Positions 32,584-41,658 of a DNA stretch of 51,430 bases are shown here, one piece after another. The stretch covers positions 1 to 51,430 of the forward strand of contig WRET01000017.1 of assembly GCA_009779195.1 (NCBI GenBank). The letters run 5' to 3'. Both the position numbers and the translations under genes were made by a program. Every line of letters begins with the position of its first letter. Within the stretch, counting starts at the first letter, position 1. This DNA is from Micrococcales bacterium (GTDB taxonomy: Bacteria > Actinomycetota > Actinomycetes > Actinomycetales > Cellulomonadaceae). Under the pieces are notes generated by a model. That model worked only from the letters and a program-made list of their open reading frames with translations, was not told where the DNA came from and ran no database searches.

Positions 32584-33242
32584 TCCTCGGCTCCGGTGCC
32601 CAGACCGGTGCGGGCGGAGGCGTCGGCTACGAGAGCGGCGATGGCAGCGCGGATGGTTTCGGTGGCTTGGGCGACGGCTTCACGGCCGGTGAGGTCGGAG
32701 CTCACGTCGATGGGGTGGCCGAACTCGATGAAGACGCGCCGGCGCGGCGCATGGGCCTGGCCTTTGCCTTCGCCAGGGCGGCGGGTTCCGAGGATCGCGA
32801 CGGGGACGACGAGAGCGTTGCCGTGGACCGCCAGCCACCCGGCTCCTGCGCGGGCGGACTGGACTTTGCCGGAGCCGCGTTCGCCTTCGGGGAAGATACC
32901 GATGGCTCCCCCGCGTTTGAGGACGCCTAGTGCCTGCGCCAGGGCGGCACGGCCGTTGGAGCGGTCGGTCCTGATCTGGCCCGCGGACCGCAGGAGGAGA
33001 CCGAAGGGGCCGTGGAACAGCTCTGTTTTCACCAGCAGGTGGGGGGCGCGGGGAGACATGCCGATGAGCACAGGACCGTCCATCCAGTGCTGGTGGTTGG
33101 CGGCGAGGACGATGGGGCCGCGGCGTGGGACGCGGTCTTTGCCGGCCCGGCGGGCGTTCCACACGACGGTGAACATGAAACGGCCGATCGAACGGCCCCA
33201 GTAGGGACCTACCCGGCCTGGGATCTTGGGGGTGGTGCTCAT
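32580..33242 (-). CDS. plsC: 1-acyl-sn-glycerol-3-phosphate acyltransferase family protein
   Basis: A 220-residue PlsC-type acyltransferase. Motif I is NHQHWMDGPV (NHx4D form), motif III is FPEGERGSG, and motif IV lies around VVPVAILGT. These enzymes add the second acyl chain of phosphatidic acid on the membrane's inner face. Start and stop overlap both neighbours (ATGA with cmk, GTGA with the small membrane gene). It is inserted between cmk and der, which are adjacent in many actinobacteria. Confidence 0.92.
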   Translation of the reverse strand: MSTTPKIPGRVGPYWGRSIGRFMFTVVWNARRAGKDRVPRRGPIVLAANHQHWMDGPVLIGMSPRAPHLLVKTELFHGPFGLLLRSAGQIRTDRSNGRAALAQALGVLKRGGAIGIFPEGERGSGKVQSARAGAGWLAVHGNALVVPVAILGTRRPGEGKGQAHAPRRRVFIEFGHPIDVSSDLTGREAVAQATETIRAAIAALVADASARTGLGTGAEE

Positions 33243-33985
33243 CGTTGGCCGCCTTCGGACGCGGTGACAAGGGCGAGGACTGCTGCGATGGTCTGGGGCA
33301 GGTCGAGGTCGGTGGAGTCGACGGTGGCGACACCAGGGGCGGCCCGGTGGAACTCCACGACGGTCGAGTCGTCGGCGTCGCGGCGCAGCACCTGGTCACG
33401 GGTGGCGGCGACGGACTGAGCCGAGGCGTTGCCGTGCAGCTCGGTGGCTCGTCGGGCCAGACGTGCTGCGGGCGACGCGGTGAGCAAGACCCGGACCGGG
33501 GCGTCAGGGGCGACGACTGTGGTGATGTCGCGTCCTTCGGCGACGACACCCCGGCCGCCAGAGAAACCTCCGGCGCGTTCGTCAGCGACCAACCCCTGCT
33601 GGCGGGCGACGAGATCAGCGCGGATGTCCAGGTTGGTGGCGACCTTGGAGACCTCGGCGGAGACCTGCGGGAGGCGGATCGCCTCGCCGACGTCCACACC
33701 GGACACGTGCACCGTCGGGCAGGCAGGGTCCAGGCCCATGACCAGAGGCATGGCGGCGACCGCTGCGGCGGCTGTCGGCCCGTCGTCGACGTCGACGCCT
33801 TGTTCACGGCACCACCAGGTCGCGGCCCGGTACATCGCACCCGTGTCGAGATAGGCCAGGCCGAGGGCGCTGGCCACACCTTTGGCGACCGACGACTTAC
33901 CTGAGCCTGCTGGGCCGTCGAGCGCGACGACGAGCCCTTGTGGTGCGTTGGTCATGGCATCACTTTCCGGTGGTGGAGGAGTCAT
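33239..33985 (-). CDS. cmk: Cytidylate kinase
   Basis: A 248-residue CMP/dCMP kinase. The P-loop is DGPAGSGKSSVAKG, and LGLAYLDTGAMYRA and GRGVVAEGRDITTVV are the CMP-binding and NMP-lid hallmarks. The ATG at 33985 overlaps the tyrA stop (TGATG), so translational coupling is likely; an internal ATG at 33955 with weak GGAAAG is the alternative and would remove 10 non-conserved residues. It supplies CDP/dCDP for nucleic acids and CDP-lipids, which fits the adjacent plsC. Confidence 0.94.
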   Translation of the reverse strand: MTPPPPESDAMTNAPQGLVVALDGPAGSGKSSVAKGVASALGLAYLDTGAMYRAATWWCREQGVDVDDGPTAAAAVAAMPLVMGLDPACPTVHVSGVDVGEAIRLPQVSAEVSKVATNLDIRADLVARQQGLVADERAGGFSGGRGVVAEGRDITTVVAPDAPVRVLLTASPAARLARRATELHGNASAQSVAATRDQVLRRDADDSTVVEFHRAAPGVATVDSTDLDLPQTIAAVLALVTASEGGQR

Positions 33986-35133
33986 CAGACCACCGTCCAG
34001 CCGCGGCGGGTGAGCTCGGTCTCCAGGCGGGCTGCGGCTTCGGGGAGGACGGCAACGTTGGCGATACCTGCGAGGCGACCCGCCGCGTGCTCGATGTCGA
34101 GGTCTTCGAGGTTGACGCCGGTGTCGCCTATGACTCCCAAGAGCGCAGCCAGGGAGCCGGGGGTGTCGGGGACCAGGACACTCACCCGGGCGTAGCGGTA
34201 GCGCTGGCCACCGTGCTTGCCGGGGACGCGGGCCACACCGTCGTTTCCTGCTGCCAACGTCCGGGCGAGAGCAGCCAGGGTTCCTTCGGCGACGGTGGTG
34301 GGGCCGGACGCGACGTCAGCGGCGGCCAGAGCAGCCAGGACGGTGTCGAGGTCACCGCGCAACGCCGCGAGCTCGGTGCGGACGGCAGCGGCGTTGGCGG
34401 CGAAGATCGCGGTCCACAGCTGGGGGTCGGAGGCGGCGATACGGGTGACGTCACGCAGACCCTGGCCGGCGAGCTCAAGAGCTTCGACAGGGGCGTCGCG
34501 CAGGCGGGCAGCCACCAAAGACGCCACCAGCTGGGGCAGGTGAGAGACCGTCGCCACCGCCTGGTCGTGGGTGGCCGCGTCCATGGCCACCGGGATGGCA
34601 CCGAGGTCGACAGCGAGGTTGCGCACCGCCAGGGCAGAGTCGGCACCGGCACCAGCGTCGACGATCACCCAGGGGCGACCTGCGAACAGGTCGGGCAGCG
34701 CGGCGGCTGGGCCGGTGCGTTCACGCCCAGCCATGGGGTGCGAGCCGACGTACCGGGTGAGGTCGGCCCCGGCCGCACGCAGGGACGCCAGGACGGTCCC
34801 CTTGACCGAAGCGACGTCGGTGACGACGGCCGACGGGTGCGTAGCTAGCTCCGCAGCAACGAGGTCAGCGGTGACGTCGGGCGGGGCGGCGACCACGACG
34901 AGGGCAGGTTCGCGATCGTCGGGGCGGGCGGGGCGTCCGGCACCGACGTCTCGGGCCAACGCCACAGCAGTGGGCGACGGGTCGGCCAGCGTGACCTCGA
35001 CTCCGAAACGGCACAGGCCCAACCCCACGGACGCACCCAGCAGACCGGTGCCGACGATCCGGACTGGTCCGGTGGTCGCCACCGCGACCGGCTCAGGCCC
35101 TGGTGTCTGGACGCCCTCGTCCGCCGGGCTCAC
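33985..35133 (-). CDS. tyrA: Prephenate dehydrogenase with C-terminal ACT domain
   Basis: A 382-residue enzyme of tyrosine synthesis. The Rossmann motif VGTGLLGASVGLGL is at about residue 27, GSHPMAGRERTGP carries the conserved catalytic His region, and HLPQLVASLVAARL is the helical dimer domain. The last about 75 residues (YRYARVSVLVPDTPGSLAALLG onward) are an ACT domain, implying tyrosine feedback regulation. The GTG start overlaps the rluB stop as GTGA. Its place between rluB and cmk breaks the otherwise widespread scpB-rluB-cmk order. Confidence 0.93.
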   Translation of the reverse strand: MSPADEGVQTPGPEPVAVATTGPVRIVGTGLLGASVGLGLCRFGVEVTLADPSPTAVALARDVGAGRPARPDDREPALVVVAAPPDVTADLVAAELATHPSAVVTDVASVKGTVLASLRAAGADLTRYVGSHPMAGRERTGPAAALPDLFAGRPWVIVDAGAGADSALAVRNLAVDLGAIPVAMDAATHDQAVATVSHLPQLVASLVAARLRDAPVEALELAGQGLRDVTRIAASDPQLWTAIFAANAAAVRTELAALRGDLDTVLAALAAADVASGPTTVAEGTLAALARTLAAGNDGVARVPGKHGGQRYRYARVSVLVPDTPGSLAALLGVIGDTGVNLEDLDIEHAAGRLAGIANVAVLPEAAARLETELTRRGWTVV

Positions 35134-35960
35134 AGCCCTGCCGCCGACATGAGAGACCCGACCTCGGTGGCCGAGAGCACCCGGGTGCGCCCTGTGCGCA
35201 GCTCGCCGAGGCGGATAGGGCCGAAGCGGGTGCGGACCATACGCACCACGGGGTGCCCGACAGTGTCCATGAGACGGCGCACGACACGGTTGCGCCCTGA
35301 GTGCAGGTCCACCTCGACCAGGGTCGAGCGGTAGCCGAGCTGGACGACCTGGAACCGGTCGACCTGCACAGGACCGTCGTCGAGCTCGACCCCGGCTCGC
35401 AGACGTTTGGCCAGCTGGGGGCGCACCTGGCCTTCGACCTCGGCCAGGTAGGTCTTGACGACCTCGCCGGAGGGGTGGGTCAGGCCGTGGGCCAGGTCGC
35501 CGTCGTTGGTGAGCAGCAGCAGGCCCTCGGTCTCCTCGTCGAGCCGCCCGACGTGGAACAGCCGTTCGGTCCGGTCGGCGACGTACTGGGACAGGTCCGG
35601 ACGGCCCTGCTCGTCGCTCATGGACGAGACGACCCCGGCGGGTTTGTTCAGCGCGACGGTGACCAAGGTGGTGTCGAGCGGGACCCGGATCCCGTCGACG
35701 TGGATGACTGCGGTGACCGGGTCGACCCGCACCCCCAGCTCACGCACCACGTGCCCGCCCACAGTCACACGACCGTCGGCGATGAGGTCTTCGCACGACC
35801 GCCGCGACCCCATCCCAGCCCCGGCGAGCACTTTTTGCAGACGCACCCCGTCAGGTTCGTGCACGTCGACGTCGGACTTAGCACCTTCGCGCTGGCGGAC
35901 CGGCCGGTCCGGCTGCCCCGGAGGCCGACGGCCAGACGGCTGGCCCTTGCGCGTGCTCAT
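35130..35960 (-). CDS. rluB: 23S rRNA pseudouridine synthase (RluB/RsuA family)
   Basis: A 276-residue protein. A basic disordered N-terminus (1-38) precedes an S4 RNA-binding domain (VRLQKVLAGAGMGSRRSCEDLI). The RsuA/RluB catalytic domain follows with the active Asp in GRLDEETEGLLLLTNDG and the closing RNRVVRRLMDTVGHPV. It isomerises a specific uridine, probably in 23S rRNA helix 80-type sites, though rRNA target is by family analogy. It overlaps scpB by ATGA and tyrA by GTGA. Confidence 0.93.
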   Translation of the reverse strand: MSTRKGQPSGRRPPGQPDRPVRQREGAKSDVDVHEPDGVRLQKVLAGAGMGSRRSCEDLIADGRVTVGGHVVRELGVRVDPVTAVIHVDGIRVPLDTTLVTVALNKPAGVVSSMSDEQGRPDLSQYVADRTERLFHVGRLDEETEGLLLLTNDGDLAHGLTHPSGEVVKTYLAEVEGQVRPQLAKRLRAGVELDDGPVQVDRFQVVQLGYRSTLVEVDLHSGRNRVVRRLMDTVGHPVVRMVRTRFGPIRLGELRTGRTRVLSATEVGSLMSAAGL

Positions 35961-36586
35961 CGCCTGGTCCTCTCATCGACGTCGTCGAGCTCGTCGAGGC
36001 CCGGCAGGTGCGGGGCCAGCGGCGGCAGCTCTTCCAACGAGGTCATACCCATCCGTTCCAAGAAGTATCCCGTGGTGCCGAACAGCACGGCGCCAGTGAC
36101 CGGGTCCTGGTCGACCTCCGCGACCAGACCACGGCTGGTCAGGGTACGCATCACCCCGTCCACGTTCACCCCCCTCACAGCCGAGACCTGCCCACGGCTG
36201 ACCGGTTGGCGGTACGCCACGACGGCCAAGGTCTCCAGCGCGGCCTGGGTCAGACGGGCGGTCTGCCCGTCGATGACGAACCGGCCGACGACGTCCGCAC
36301 ACGCGGGTGCCGAGTAGACCCGCCACCCGTCGGCGACCTGGCGCAGCGCAAAACCTCGCGGTCGCCCGCCCCGCTCACCGCGGTACTCGGCGGCGAGCTC
36401 TTCGCAGACAGCCAAGACCTCTTCGGTGGGCAGCGCGAGCAACGCTGCCAGGCGCACCACAGGCACCGGTTCGTCGGCGACCATGAGGACCGCTTCGACA
36501 GCGGCCGCAGCACCACCAGGCAGGTCAGCGACGTCGAACCCTAGCTCGTCGACACCGTCCAGGGCGGTGGGGTCAGCCTCTGACAT
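35957..36586 (-). CDS. scpB: Segregation and condensation protein B
   Basis: A 209-residue kleisin-associated winged-helix protein that binds ScpA in the SMC-ScpAB condensin. Typical segments are AAVEAVLMVADEPVPVVRLA, LTQAALETLAVVAYRQPVSR, VSAVRGVNVDGVMRTL and VLFGTTGYFLERMGM. The ATG at 36586 has AGGAG 5 nt upstream and overlaps scpA by 14 nt; a longer upstream start is unsupported. Confidence 0.95.
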   Translation of the reverse strand: MSEADPTALDGVDELGFDVADLPGGAAAAVEAVLMVADEPVPVVRLAALLALPTEEVLAVCEELAAEYRGERGGRPRGFALRQVADGWRVYSAPACADVVGRFVIDGQTARLTQAALETLAVVAYRQPVSRGQVSAVRGVNVDGVMRTLTSRGLVAEVDQDPVTGAVLFGTTGYFLERMGMTSLEELPPLAPHLPGLDELDDVDERTRR

Positions 36587-37481
36587 CGTGGCTCCTGCTC
36601 GGCGGTGGTTCTTCGGAAGGCTCGCTGCCCGGCGGTTCGTCATCGTAGTCGGTGGTCAGGTCCACCTCGCCGTCTTGGGTGCCGGTCCACCGCACGGTGA
36701 GGTCCCCCAGGGCCACAACCTGGTCGAACGCCACCGCACCCTCCCGGTACAGCTCAAGCACGGCCAAGAACCGTGCCACGACGACGATCGTGGACCCTGC
36801 GTCGGCGACCAGCGCGCGGAACGACAGCGACGGGTGGCGCCGCAACCGGTCAGCCAGGAGCACAGCCTGCTCGCGCACCGACACAGGGTTGACGTGCAGG
36901 TGGGACAGGTCCACCCCAGGCGGCGCGGGTTTGGGTGCCATGGCACGGGCCGCGAGCGCCGCCAGCTCGTCGGGGCCCAGGGTCCACACGAGCTCAGGCA
37001 GCAGGACCGCCAGCTGGGGTTCTAAGGTCACCGACCTGGGACGGCTCAGGGCCCCGGCAGCCCACCGTTCACGCAGGGTCTCGGCGATCTGCTTGTACGC
37101 GCGGTACTGCAGCAGCCGGGCGAACAGCAGGTCGCGGGCTTCGAGCAGCTCGAGGTCTTCGGCGTCCTCCACATCCCCGGCGGGCAGCAGCCGGGCCGCT
37201 TTGAGGTCCAGGAGGGTCGCAGCGACGACGAGGAACTCGCTGGCCTGCGACAGGTCCCACCCGTCAGCGTCCGCAGCCCGCAGGTACCCCAGGAACTCGT
37301 CGGTGACCTGGGCCAACGCCACCTCGGTGATATCGAGCTTGTGCTTGGCGATCAGCCCGAGCAACAGGTCGAACGGACCGGAGAACACGTCGAGGTGCAC
37401 CTCGAAGCCCCGCGTCCCGCCCAGCGCACCAGCGTCGGACTGCGCAGCCTCAGGGGGCGTCGCCACGGGCGACGAGCTCAC
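36573..37481 (-). CDS. scpA: Segregation and condensation protein A
   Basis: A 302-residue kleisin linking SMC heads. The N-terminal VHLDVFSGPFDLLLGLIAKHKLDITEVALAQV is the classical ScpA signature, and LDLKAARLLP follows. The C-terminal winged helix is at about 210-275, with an acidic tail after it. The start is uncertain: GTG at 37481 overlaps parA by 32 nt, GTG at 37466 by 17 nt; neither has a strong ribosome site, so coupling to parA translation is likely. Confidence 0.95.
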   Translation of the reverse strand: MSSSPVATPPEAAQSDAGALGGTRGFEVHLDVFSGPFDLLLGLIAKHKLDITEVALAQVTDEFLGYLRAADADGWDLSQASEFLVVAATLLDLKAARLLPAGDVEDAEDLELLEARDLLFARLLQYRAYKQIAETLRERWAAGALSRPRSVTLEPQLAVLLPELVWTLGPDELAALAARAMAPKPAPPGVDLSHLHVNPVSVREQAVLLADRLRRHPSLSFRALVADAGSTIVVVARFLAVLELYREGAVAFDQVVALGDLTVRWTGTQDGEVDLTTDYDDEPPGSEPSEEPPPSRSHDVRG

Positions 37482-38316
37482 GGGCCAGCTGGCGGTACGC
37501 CTCGGCGCTGGCGTGCGTGGGGGCGTAGGTGGTGATCGGTTCGGCGGCGACGGTCGCGTCAGGCAGCTTCACAGTCCGCGGGATCGTCGTCTGCAGCAAG
37601 ATGTCGCCGAACCGGTCGTAGACGACCTGGACCATCTCGCGCGAGTGCAGCGGACGCGGGTCGAACATCGTGGCAACGATCCCGTCGATACGCAGCCGCG
37701 GGTTGAGCCGGTCAGAGACCTTGTCGATCGTGGTCTCTTTGAGCAGCCCCACCCCACGCAGGGCGAAGAACTCGCACACCAACGGGATGAGCACCCCGTG
37801 CGCGGCTGTCAGGGCGTTGATGGTCAGCAGCCCCAGCGACGGCTGGCAGTCGATGAGCACAGTGTCGTACTCGTCGAGGACCGGCCGGATCGCCCGTGAC
37901 AGGACCTGCTCACGGGCCACCTCGTTGACCAGCTGCACCTCAGCGGCCGACAGGTCGATATTCGCCGGTATGACGTCCAGGCCCTCGACCGGGCTGTGCT
38001 TGAGCACCGCCTTCGGGTCCGGGTCAGGCGACATGATGAGGTCGTACACCGAGTGTTCCACCTCGTACGGGCTCACACCCAGCCCGACGGTCGCGGCACC
38101 TTGGGGGTCGAAATCCACGACGAGCACCCGGCGGCCGTACTCGGCGAGCGCCGCGGCAAGGTTGATCGTCGTGGTGGTCTTGCCGACCCCACCTTTCTGG
38201 TTGCACAACGCGACGACCCGCGCCGGACCGTGGTGGGTCAACGGCGGCGGGGCAGGGTAGTCGAGCAGGGGCCTGCCCACGATGTCGGTCTGACCAGGTG
38301 TCTCAGTCGTCACCAC
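37450..38316 (-). CDS. parA: ParA/Soj-family ATPase
   Basis: A 288-residue ParA with a canonical P-loop CNQKGGVGKTTTTINLA, VLVVDFDPQGAAT and VLIDCQPSLGLLT. It belongs to the ParA copy that precedes scpAB in actinobacteria, not the one next to parB at oriC. Its likely role is chromosome organisation or segregation. The GTG at 38316 is preceded, 7 nt away, by a TAGGTT -10-like hexamer (38329-38324) and no ribosome site, so a leaderless start is likely and this may be the promoter of the whole scp operon. Confidence 0.93.
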   Translation of the reverse strand: MVTTETPGQTDIVGRPLLDYPAPPPLTHHGPARVVALCNQKGGVGKTTTTINLAAALAEYGRRVLVVDFDPQGAATVGLGVSPYEVEHSVYDLIMSPDPDPKAVLKHSPVEGLDVIPANIDLSAAEVQLVNEVAREQVLSRAIRPVLDEYDTVLIDCQPSLGLLTINALTAAHGVLIPLVCEFFALRGVGLLKETTIDKVSDRLNPRLRIDGIVATMFDPRPLHSREMVQVVYDRFGDILLQTTIPRTVKLPDATVAAEPITTYAPTHASAEAYRQLARELVARGDAP

Positions 38317-38329
38317 AACTGACAACCTA
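38313..38329 (-). promoter_or_regulatory. Candidate promoter of the parA-scpAB operon
   Basis: TAGGTT at 38329-38324, then 7 nt, then the GTG start; it lies in the 64-nt gap after xerD. Confidence 0.4.
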
Positions 38330-38380
38330 CCCGAAATGCGTGCGAGGTGGGCGTGGGCACACCGAACACCCAGCGCAGTG

Positions 38381-39349
38381 TCACGGGACGATTGCCCGTG
38401 GGTGGGCCGCCAGGTACACCTCACGCAGACCCTGGACGGTCACCAACGTGTACAGCTGGGTGGTGCTCACCGAGGCGTGGCCCAACAGCTCTTGGACCAC
38501 CCGCACGTCGGCTCCCCCGGACAGCAGGTGCGTGGCGAAAGAGTGACGCAACGTGTGCGGAGAGATGTGCTCGGCGTTGGGCAGCCCGGCACGTACGGCA
38601 GCGCGGCGCAGCACCTGCCAGGCGCTCTGGCGTGACAGACGCCCACCGCGGGTGTTGCAGAACACCGCTGGGGTGCCGCGCCCTGCCCCGACCATGGCCG
38701 GACGGGCCCGCACCAGGTAGGCGTGGAGCGCCTGCACGGCATAGCTGCCGACAGGCACCACCCGGTCTTTGCCGCCTTTGCCGTGCAGACGCACAGCAGC
38801 GTGGTCTTCGGTGAGGTCGACGTCGTCGATGTCCAGCCCGACAGCCTCGGAGATACGCGCCCCCGTGGAGTACAACAGCTCCAGCAGCGCCCGGTCGCGA
38901 AGGCGCGAAGGGCCTTCCCCGCCGGTGGTCTCCAACAGCTGGGCGACCTGGTCGACGGTGATGGCCTTGGGCAGGCGTTTGGGCTGGGACGGCGGGCGGA
39001 CCTGGCACGCCGGGTCGTCGGCGGTCATCCCTTCCGCGGCCAGGAAACGGTGCCATCCGCGCACCGCGACGACCGCCCGCGCCGACGAACCAGGCCCCAA
39101 CGACGCTCCCCCGTCTGCGCCGGTGCGGGCCACGACGACGTACTCCTCGATATCGCGCTCGCCGACCCGGCCCGGCGCGTCAACCCCTCGTGAGCGCAGG
39201 TAGGCGACATACCGGGTCAGGTCCCGCCGGTAAGCAGCAAGGGTGTTGGGCGACAGGCCACGTTCGACCGTCAGGTGGGTCAGGTACGTCTCGAGGTCTG
39301 TCTCTAAAGACCCGGTCAGCACGTCCGCACGCTCGGACGTCATAGTCAT
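38381..39349 (-). CDS. xerD: Tyrosine recombinase XerD
   Basis: A 322-residue tyrosine recombinase that resolves chromosome dimers at dif with XerC. A SAM-like core-binding domain occupies about 15-110. The catalytic residues are all present: R165 (TGARISE), K191 (HGKGGKD), H265 and R268 (SPHTLRHSF), H291 (LLGHASVS) and nucleophile Y300. Its fixed place before parA-scpAB marks it as the housekeeping enzyme, not a phage integrase. The ATG at 39349 follows TAGCCT by 6 nt, consistent with a leaderless message. Confidence 0.95.
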   Translation of the reverse strand: MTMTSERADVLTGSLETDLETYLTHLTVERGLSPNTLAAYRRDLTRYVAYLRSRGVDAPGRVGERDIEEYVVVARTGADGGASLGPGSSARAVVAVRGWHRFLAAEGMTADDPACQVRPPSQPKRLPKAITVDQVAQLLETTGGEGPSRLRDRALLELLYSTGARISEAVGLDIDDVDLTEDHAAVRLHGKGGKDRVVPVGSYAVQALHAYLVRARPAMVGAGRGTPAVFCNTRGGRLSRQSAWQVLRRAAVRAGLPNAEHISPHTLRHSFATHLLSGGADVRVVQELLGHASVSTTQLYTLVTVQGLREVYLAAHPRAIVP

Positions 39350-39477
39350 GGACGAAGGCTAGGGTGCTGCGGTGTCCTGGCCGCGGCAGGCGCGCCGTCC
39401 GCGGTACGGACCCAGGCGCGCAGCGGACCGGACAGGGGACTAATCTTCGCCTCGACATCGACGACAGGGTGACAAAC

Positions 39478-41619
39478 GTGGTTCGTGGAGTGAAAGCACC
39501 GACCGCCACAGTGGTGGGTTGGACCGACCTGGACATACGCGCGGTCGACACCGCCCGGGTCCTGAGTGCCGACGCCGTGGAGAAGGCTGGTAACGGGCAC
39601 CCAGGAGCGGCGATCAGCCTCGCCCCTGCGGCGTACCTGCTGTACCAAAGCTTCCTGCGGCACGACCCGGCAGACCCGGCGTGGCTGGGCAGGGACCGTT
39701 TCGTGCTCTCGTGCGGGCACAGCGCGCTGACCCAGTACGTGCAGCTGTTCTTCGCAGGTTTCGGCCTGGACCTGGACGACCTGAAAGCGCTGCGCACCTG
39801 GGACTCGGCGACCCCCGGGCACCCGGAGCACGGGCGCACCGCCGGGGTGGAGATCACCACTGGTCCCCTCGGCCAAGGCCTGGCCTCCGCGGTGGGGATG
39901 GCTATGGCTGCGCGGCGCGAACGTGGGCTGCTCGACCCTGACGCCCCTGTGGGCACCTCACCGTTCGACCACCAGATCGTCGTCCTGGCCTCCGACGGGG
40001 ATATCCAAGAGGGCATCAGCGCAGAGGCCGGGGCGCTGGCAGGCACCCAAGAGCTCGGCAACCTGCTGGTGCTGTGGGACGACAACCGGATCTCCATCGA
40101 GGGCGACACCAAGGTGGCGTTCACCGAGGACGTCGTCGCCCGGCACGACGCCTACGGCTGGCACACCCAGACGGTGGACTGGACCGTCGGCGGGACCTAC
40201 ACCGAAGACATCGACGCCCTGGCCGCGGCGTTGGCCGCGGCGAAGGCAGAGACGAGCCGCCCGTCGTTCATCGCGTTGCGGACCCTCATCGCCTGGCCCA
40301 CCCCTGGAAAGACCGACGACCCGTCCTCGCACGGCGCAAAGCTGGGTTCGCCAGCGGTGCGGGCCTTGAAAGAACAGCTCGGTTTCGACCCTGACGCCAC
40401 CTTCGTCGTCGATGACGAAGTCCTGGCCCACACCCGCCGTCTGCGCGACCGGGCCGCGGCGGACCACGCCGCCTGGCAGACCTCGTTCGACGCCTGGGCA
40501 ACGGCGAACCCGCAGCGCAAAGACCTGCTGGACCGGTTGGTCGCACGTGCTCTGCCTGAGGGGTGGGCTGACGTCCTGCCGGTCTTCGAGGCGGGCACGT
40601 CAGTGGCGACCCGGGTCGCGTCCGGGGCGGCGATCAACGCCCTTGCCGGTGTGCTGCCCGAGCTGTGGGGCGGTTCGGCGGACCTGGGTGCCTCGAACAA
40701 CACGACGGTGACGTCCGAACCGTCGTTCCTGCCCGCAGGGCGTTCGTCGGCGCAGTTCGTCGGCGACCCGTACGGGCGGACCTTGCACTTCGGTATCCGC
40801 GAGCACGCGATGGGCGCGATCGTCACCGGGATGTGGTTGCACGGGCTGACCCGTCCGTACGCGGGGACGTTCTTCCAGTTCGCTGACTACATGCGCCCGG
40901 CGGTGCGTCTGGGCGCGCTCATGGGCGCGCGCGTGGTGTACGTGTGGACGCACGACTCGATCGGGGTGGGCGAGGACGGTCCCACCCACCAGCCGGTCGA
41001 GCACCTCGCGGCGTACAGGACCATCCCTGGGCTCGCGGTCGTCCGCCCTGCTGACGCCAACGAGACGACCGCAGCGTGGGCGGAGGTGCTGCGCCGCGAC
41101 GACGGTCCGGCAGCCCTGGTCCTGACACGGCAAGACGTGCCGACGTTCCCGCGGGGTACCGACGGGTTCGCCCAGGCAGACGTGGCCCGCGGTGCCTACA
41201 CCCTGCTGGACTCGGTCGGTACTCCCGACGTCGTGCTGCTGGCGACCGGGTCAGAGGTGGCCTTGGCTGTGGCCACGCGCGACCTGCTGGCCGCCGACGG
41301 CATCGCCGCGCGCGTGGTCTCCGTGCCGTGCCTGGAGTGGTTCGACGAACAACCCCAGGCGTACCGGGACCAGGTGCTGCCGCCGCAGGTGCGGGCACGG
41401 GTGTCGGTCGAGGCGGGGATCGCGTTGTCGTGGCACCGGCTGGTCGGCGACCACGGCCGGACGGTGTCGCTGGAGCGCTACGGAGCGTCGGCGTCGCCGT
41501 CGCGCCTGTTCACCGAGCTCGGGTTCACCCCCGAGGCGGTCGTAGCAGCGGCACGCGAGTCCCTCGCCGCTGCCAGGGCAGCGCGCGGCTCGGTCACCGA
41601 GGTATACGCCCAGGCGTAA
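39478..41619 (+). CDS. tkt: Transketolase
   Basis: A 713-residue TPP enzyme of the pentose-phosphate pathway. Substrate and cofactor residues are visible in [30 protein letters not shown], the TPP/Mg site [14 protein letters not shown] to [10 protein letters not shown], and the catalytic Glu in [10 protein letters not shown]. The C-terminal Rossmann-like domain ends [18 protein letters not shown]. The GTG at 39478 has AGGGTGA 5 nt upstream; the longer in-frame N-terminus is non-conserved. A TAATCT at 39441-39446 could be its -10. Confidence 0.97.
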   Translation: MVRGVKAPTATVVGWTDLDIRAVDTARVLSADAVEKAGNGHPGAAISLAPAAYLLYQSFLRHDPADPAWLGRDRFVLSCGHSALTQYVQLFFAGFGLDLDDLKALRTWDSATPGHPEHGRTAGVEITTGPLGQGLASAVGMAMAARRERGLLDPDAPVGTSPFDHQIVVLASDGDIQEGISAEAGALAGTQELGNLLVLWDDNRISIEGDTKVAFTEDVVARHDAYGWHTQTVDWTVGGTYTEDIDALAAALAAAKAETSRPSFIALRTLIAWPTPGKTDDPSSHGAKLGSPAVRALKEQLGFDPDATFVVDDEVLAHTRRLRDRAAADHAAWQTSFDAWATANPQRKDLLDRLVARALPEGWADVLPVFEAGTSVATRVASGAAINALAGVLPELWGGSADLGASNNTTVTSEPSFLPAGRSSAQFVGDPYGRTLHFGIREHAMGAIVTGMWLHGLTRPYAGTFFQFADYMRPAVRLGALMGARVVYVWTHDSIGVGEDGPTHQPVEHLAAYRTIPGLAVVRPADANETTAAWAEVLRRDDGPAALVLTRQDVPTFPRGTDGFAQADVARGAYTLLDSVGTPDVVLLATGSEVALAVATRDLLAADGIAARVVSVPCLEWFDEQPQAYRDQVLPPQVRARVSVEAGIALSWHRLVGDHGRTVSLERYGASASPSRLFTELGFTPEAVVAAARESLAAARAARGSVTEVYAQA

Positions 41620-41646
41620 CACCCAGCGGTGTGCGGGGCGTACGCC
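41619..41646. terminator. Candidate shared terminator between tkt and the glycosidase gene
   Basis: ACACC/GGTGT (41619-41623, 41628-41632) forms a short perfect stem, and GGCGTA just before pairs with TACGCC at 41641-41646, giving a nested hairpin between convergent genes. Confidence 0.4.
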
Positions 41647-41658
41647 CAGTCAGGACGC

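Noticed and set aside
38381..39349. Tyrosine recombinase considered as an island integrase
   Set aside because: Its position before parA-scpAB and its full Xer features identify the housekeeping XerD; it is not adjacent to either accessory island.
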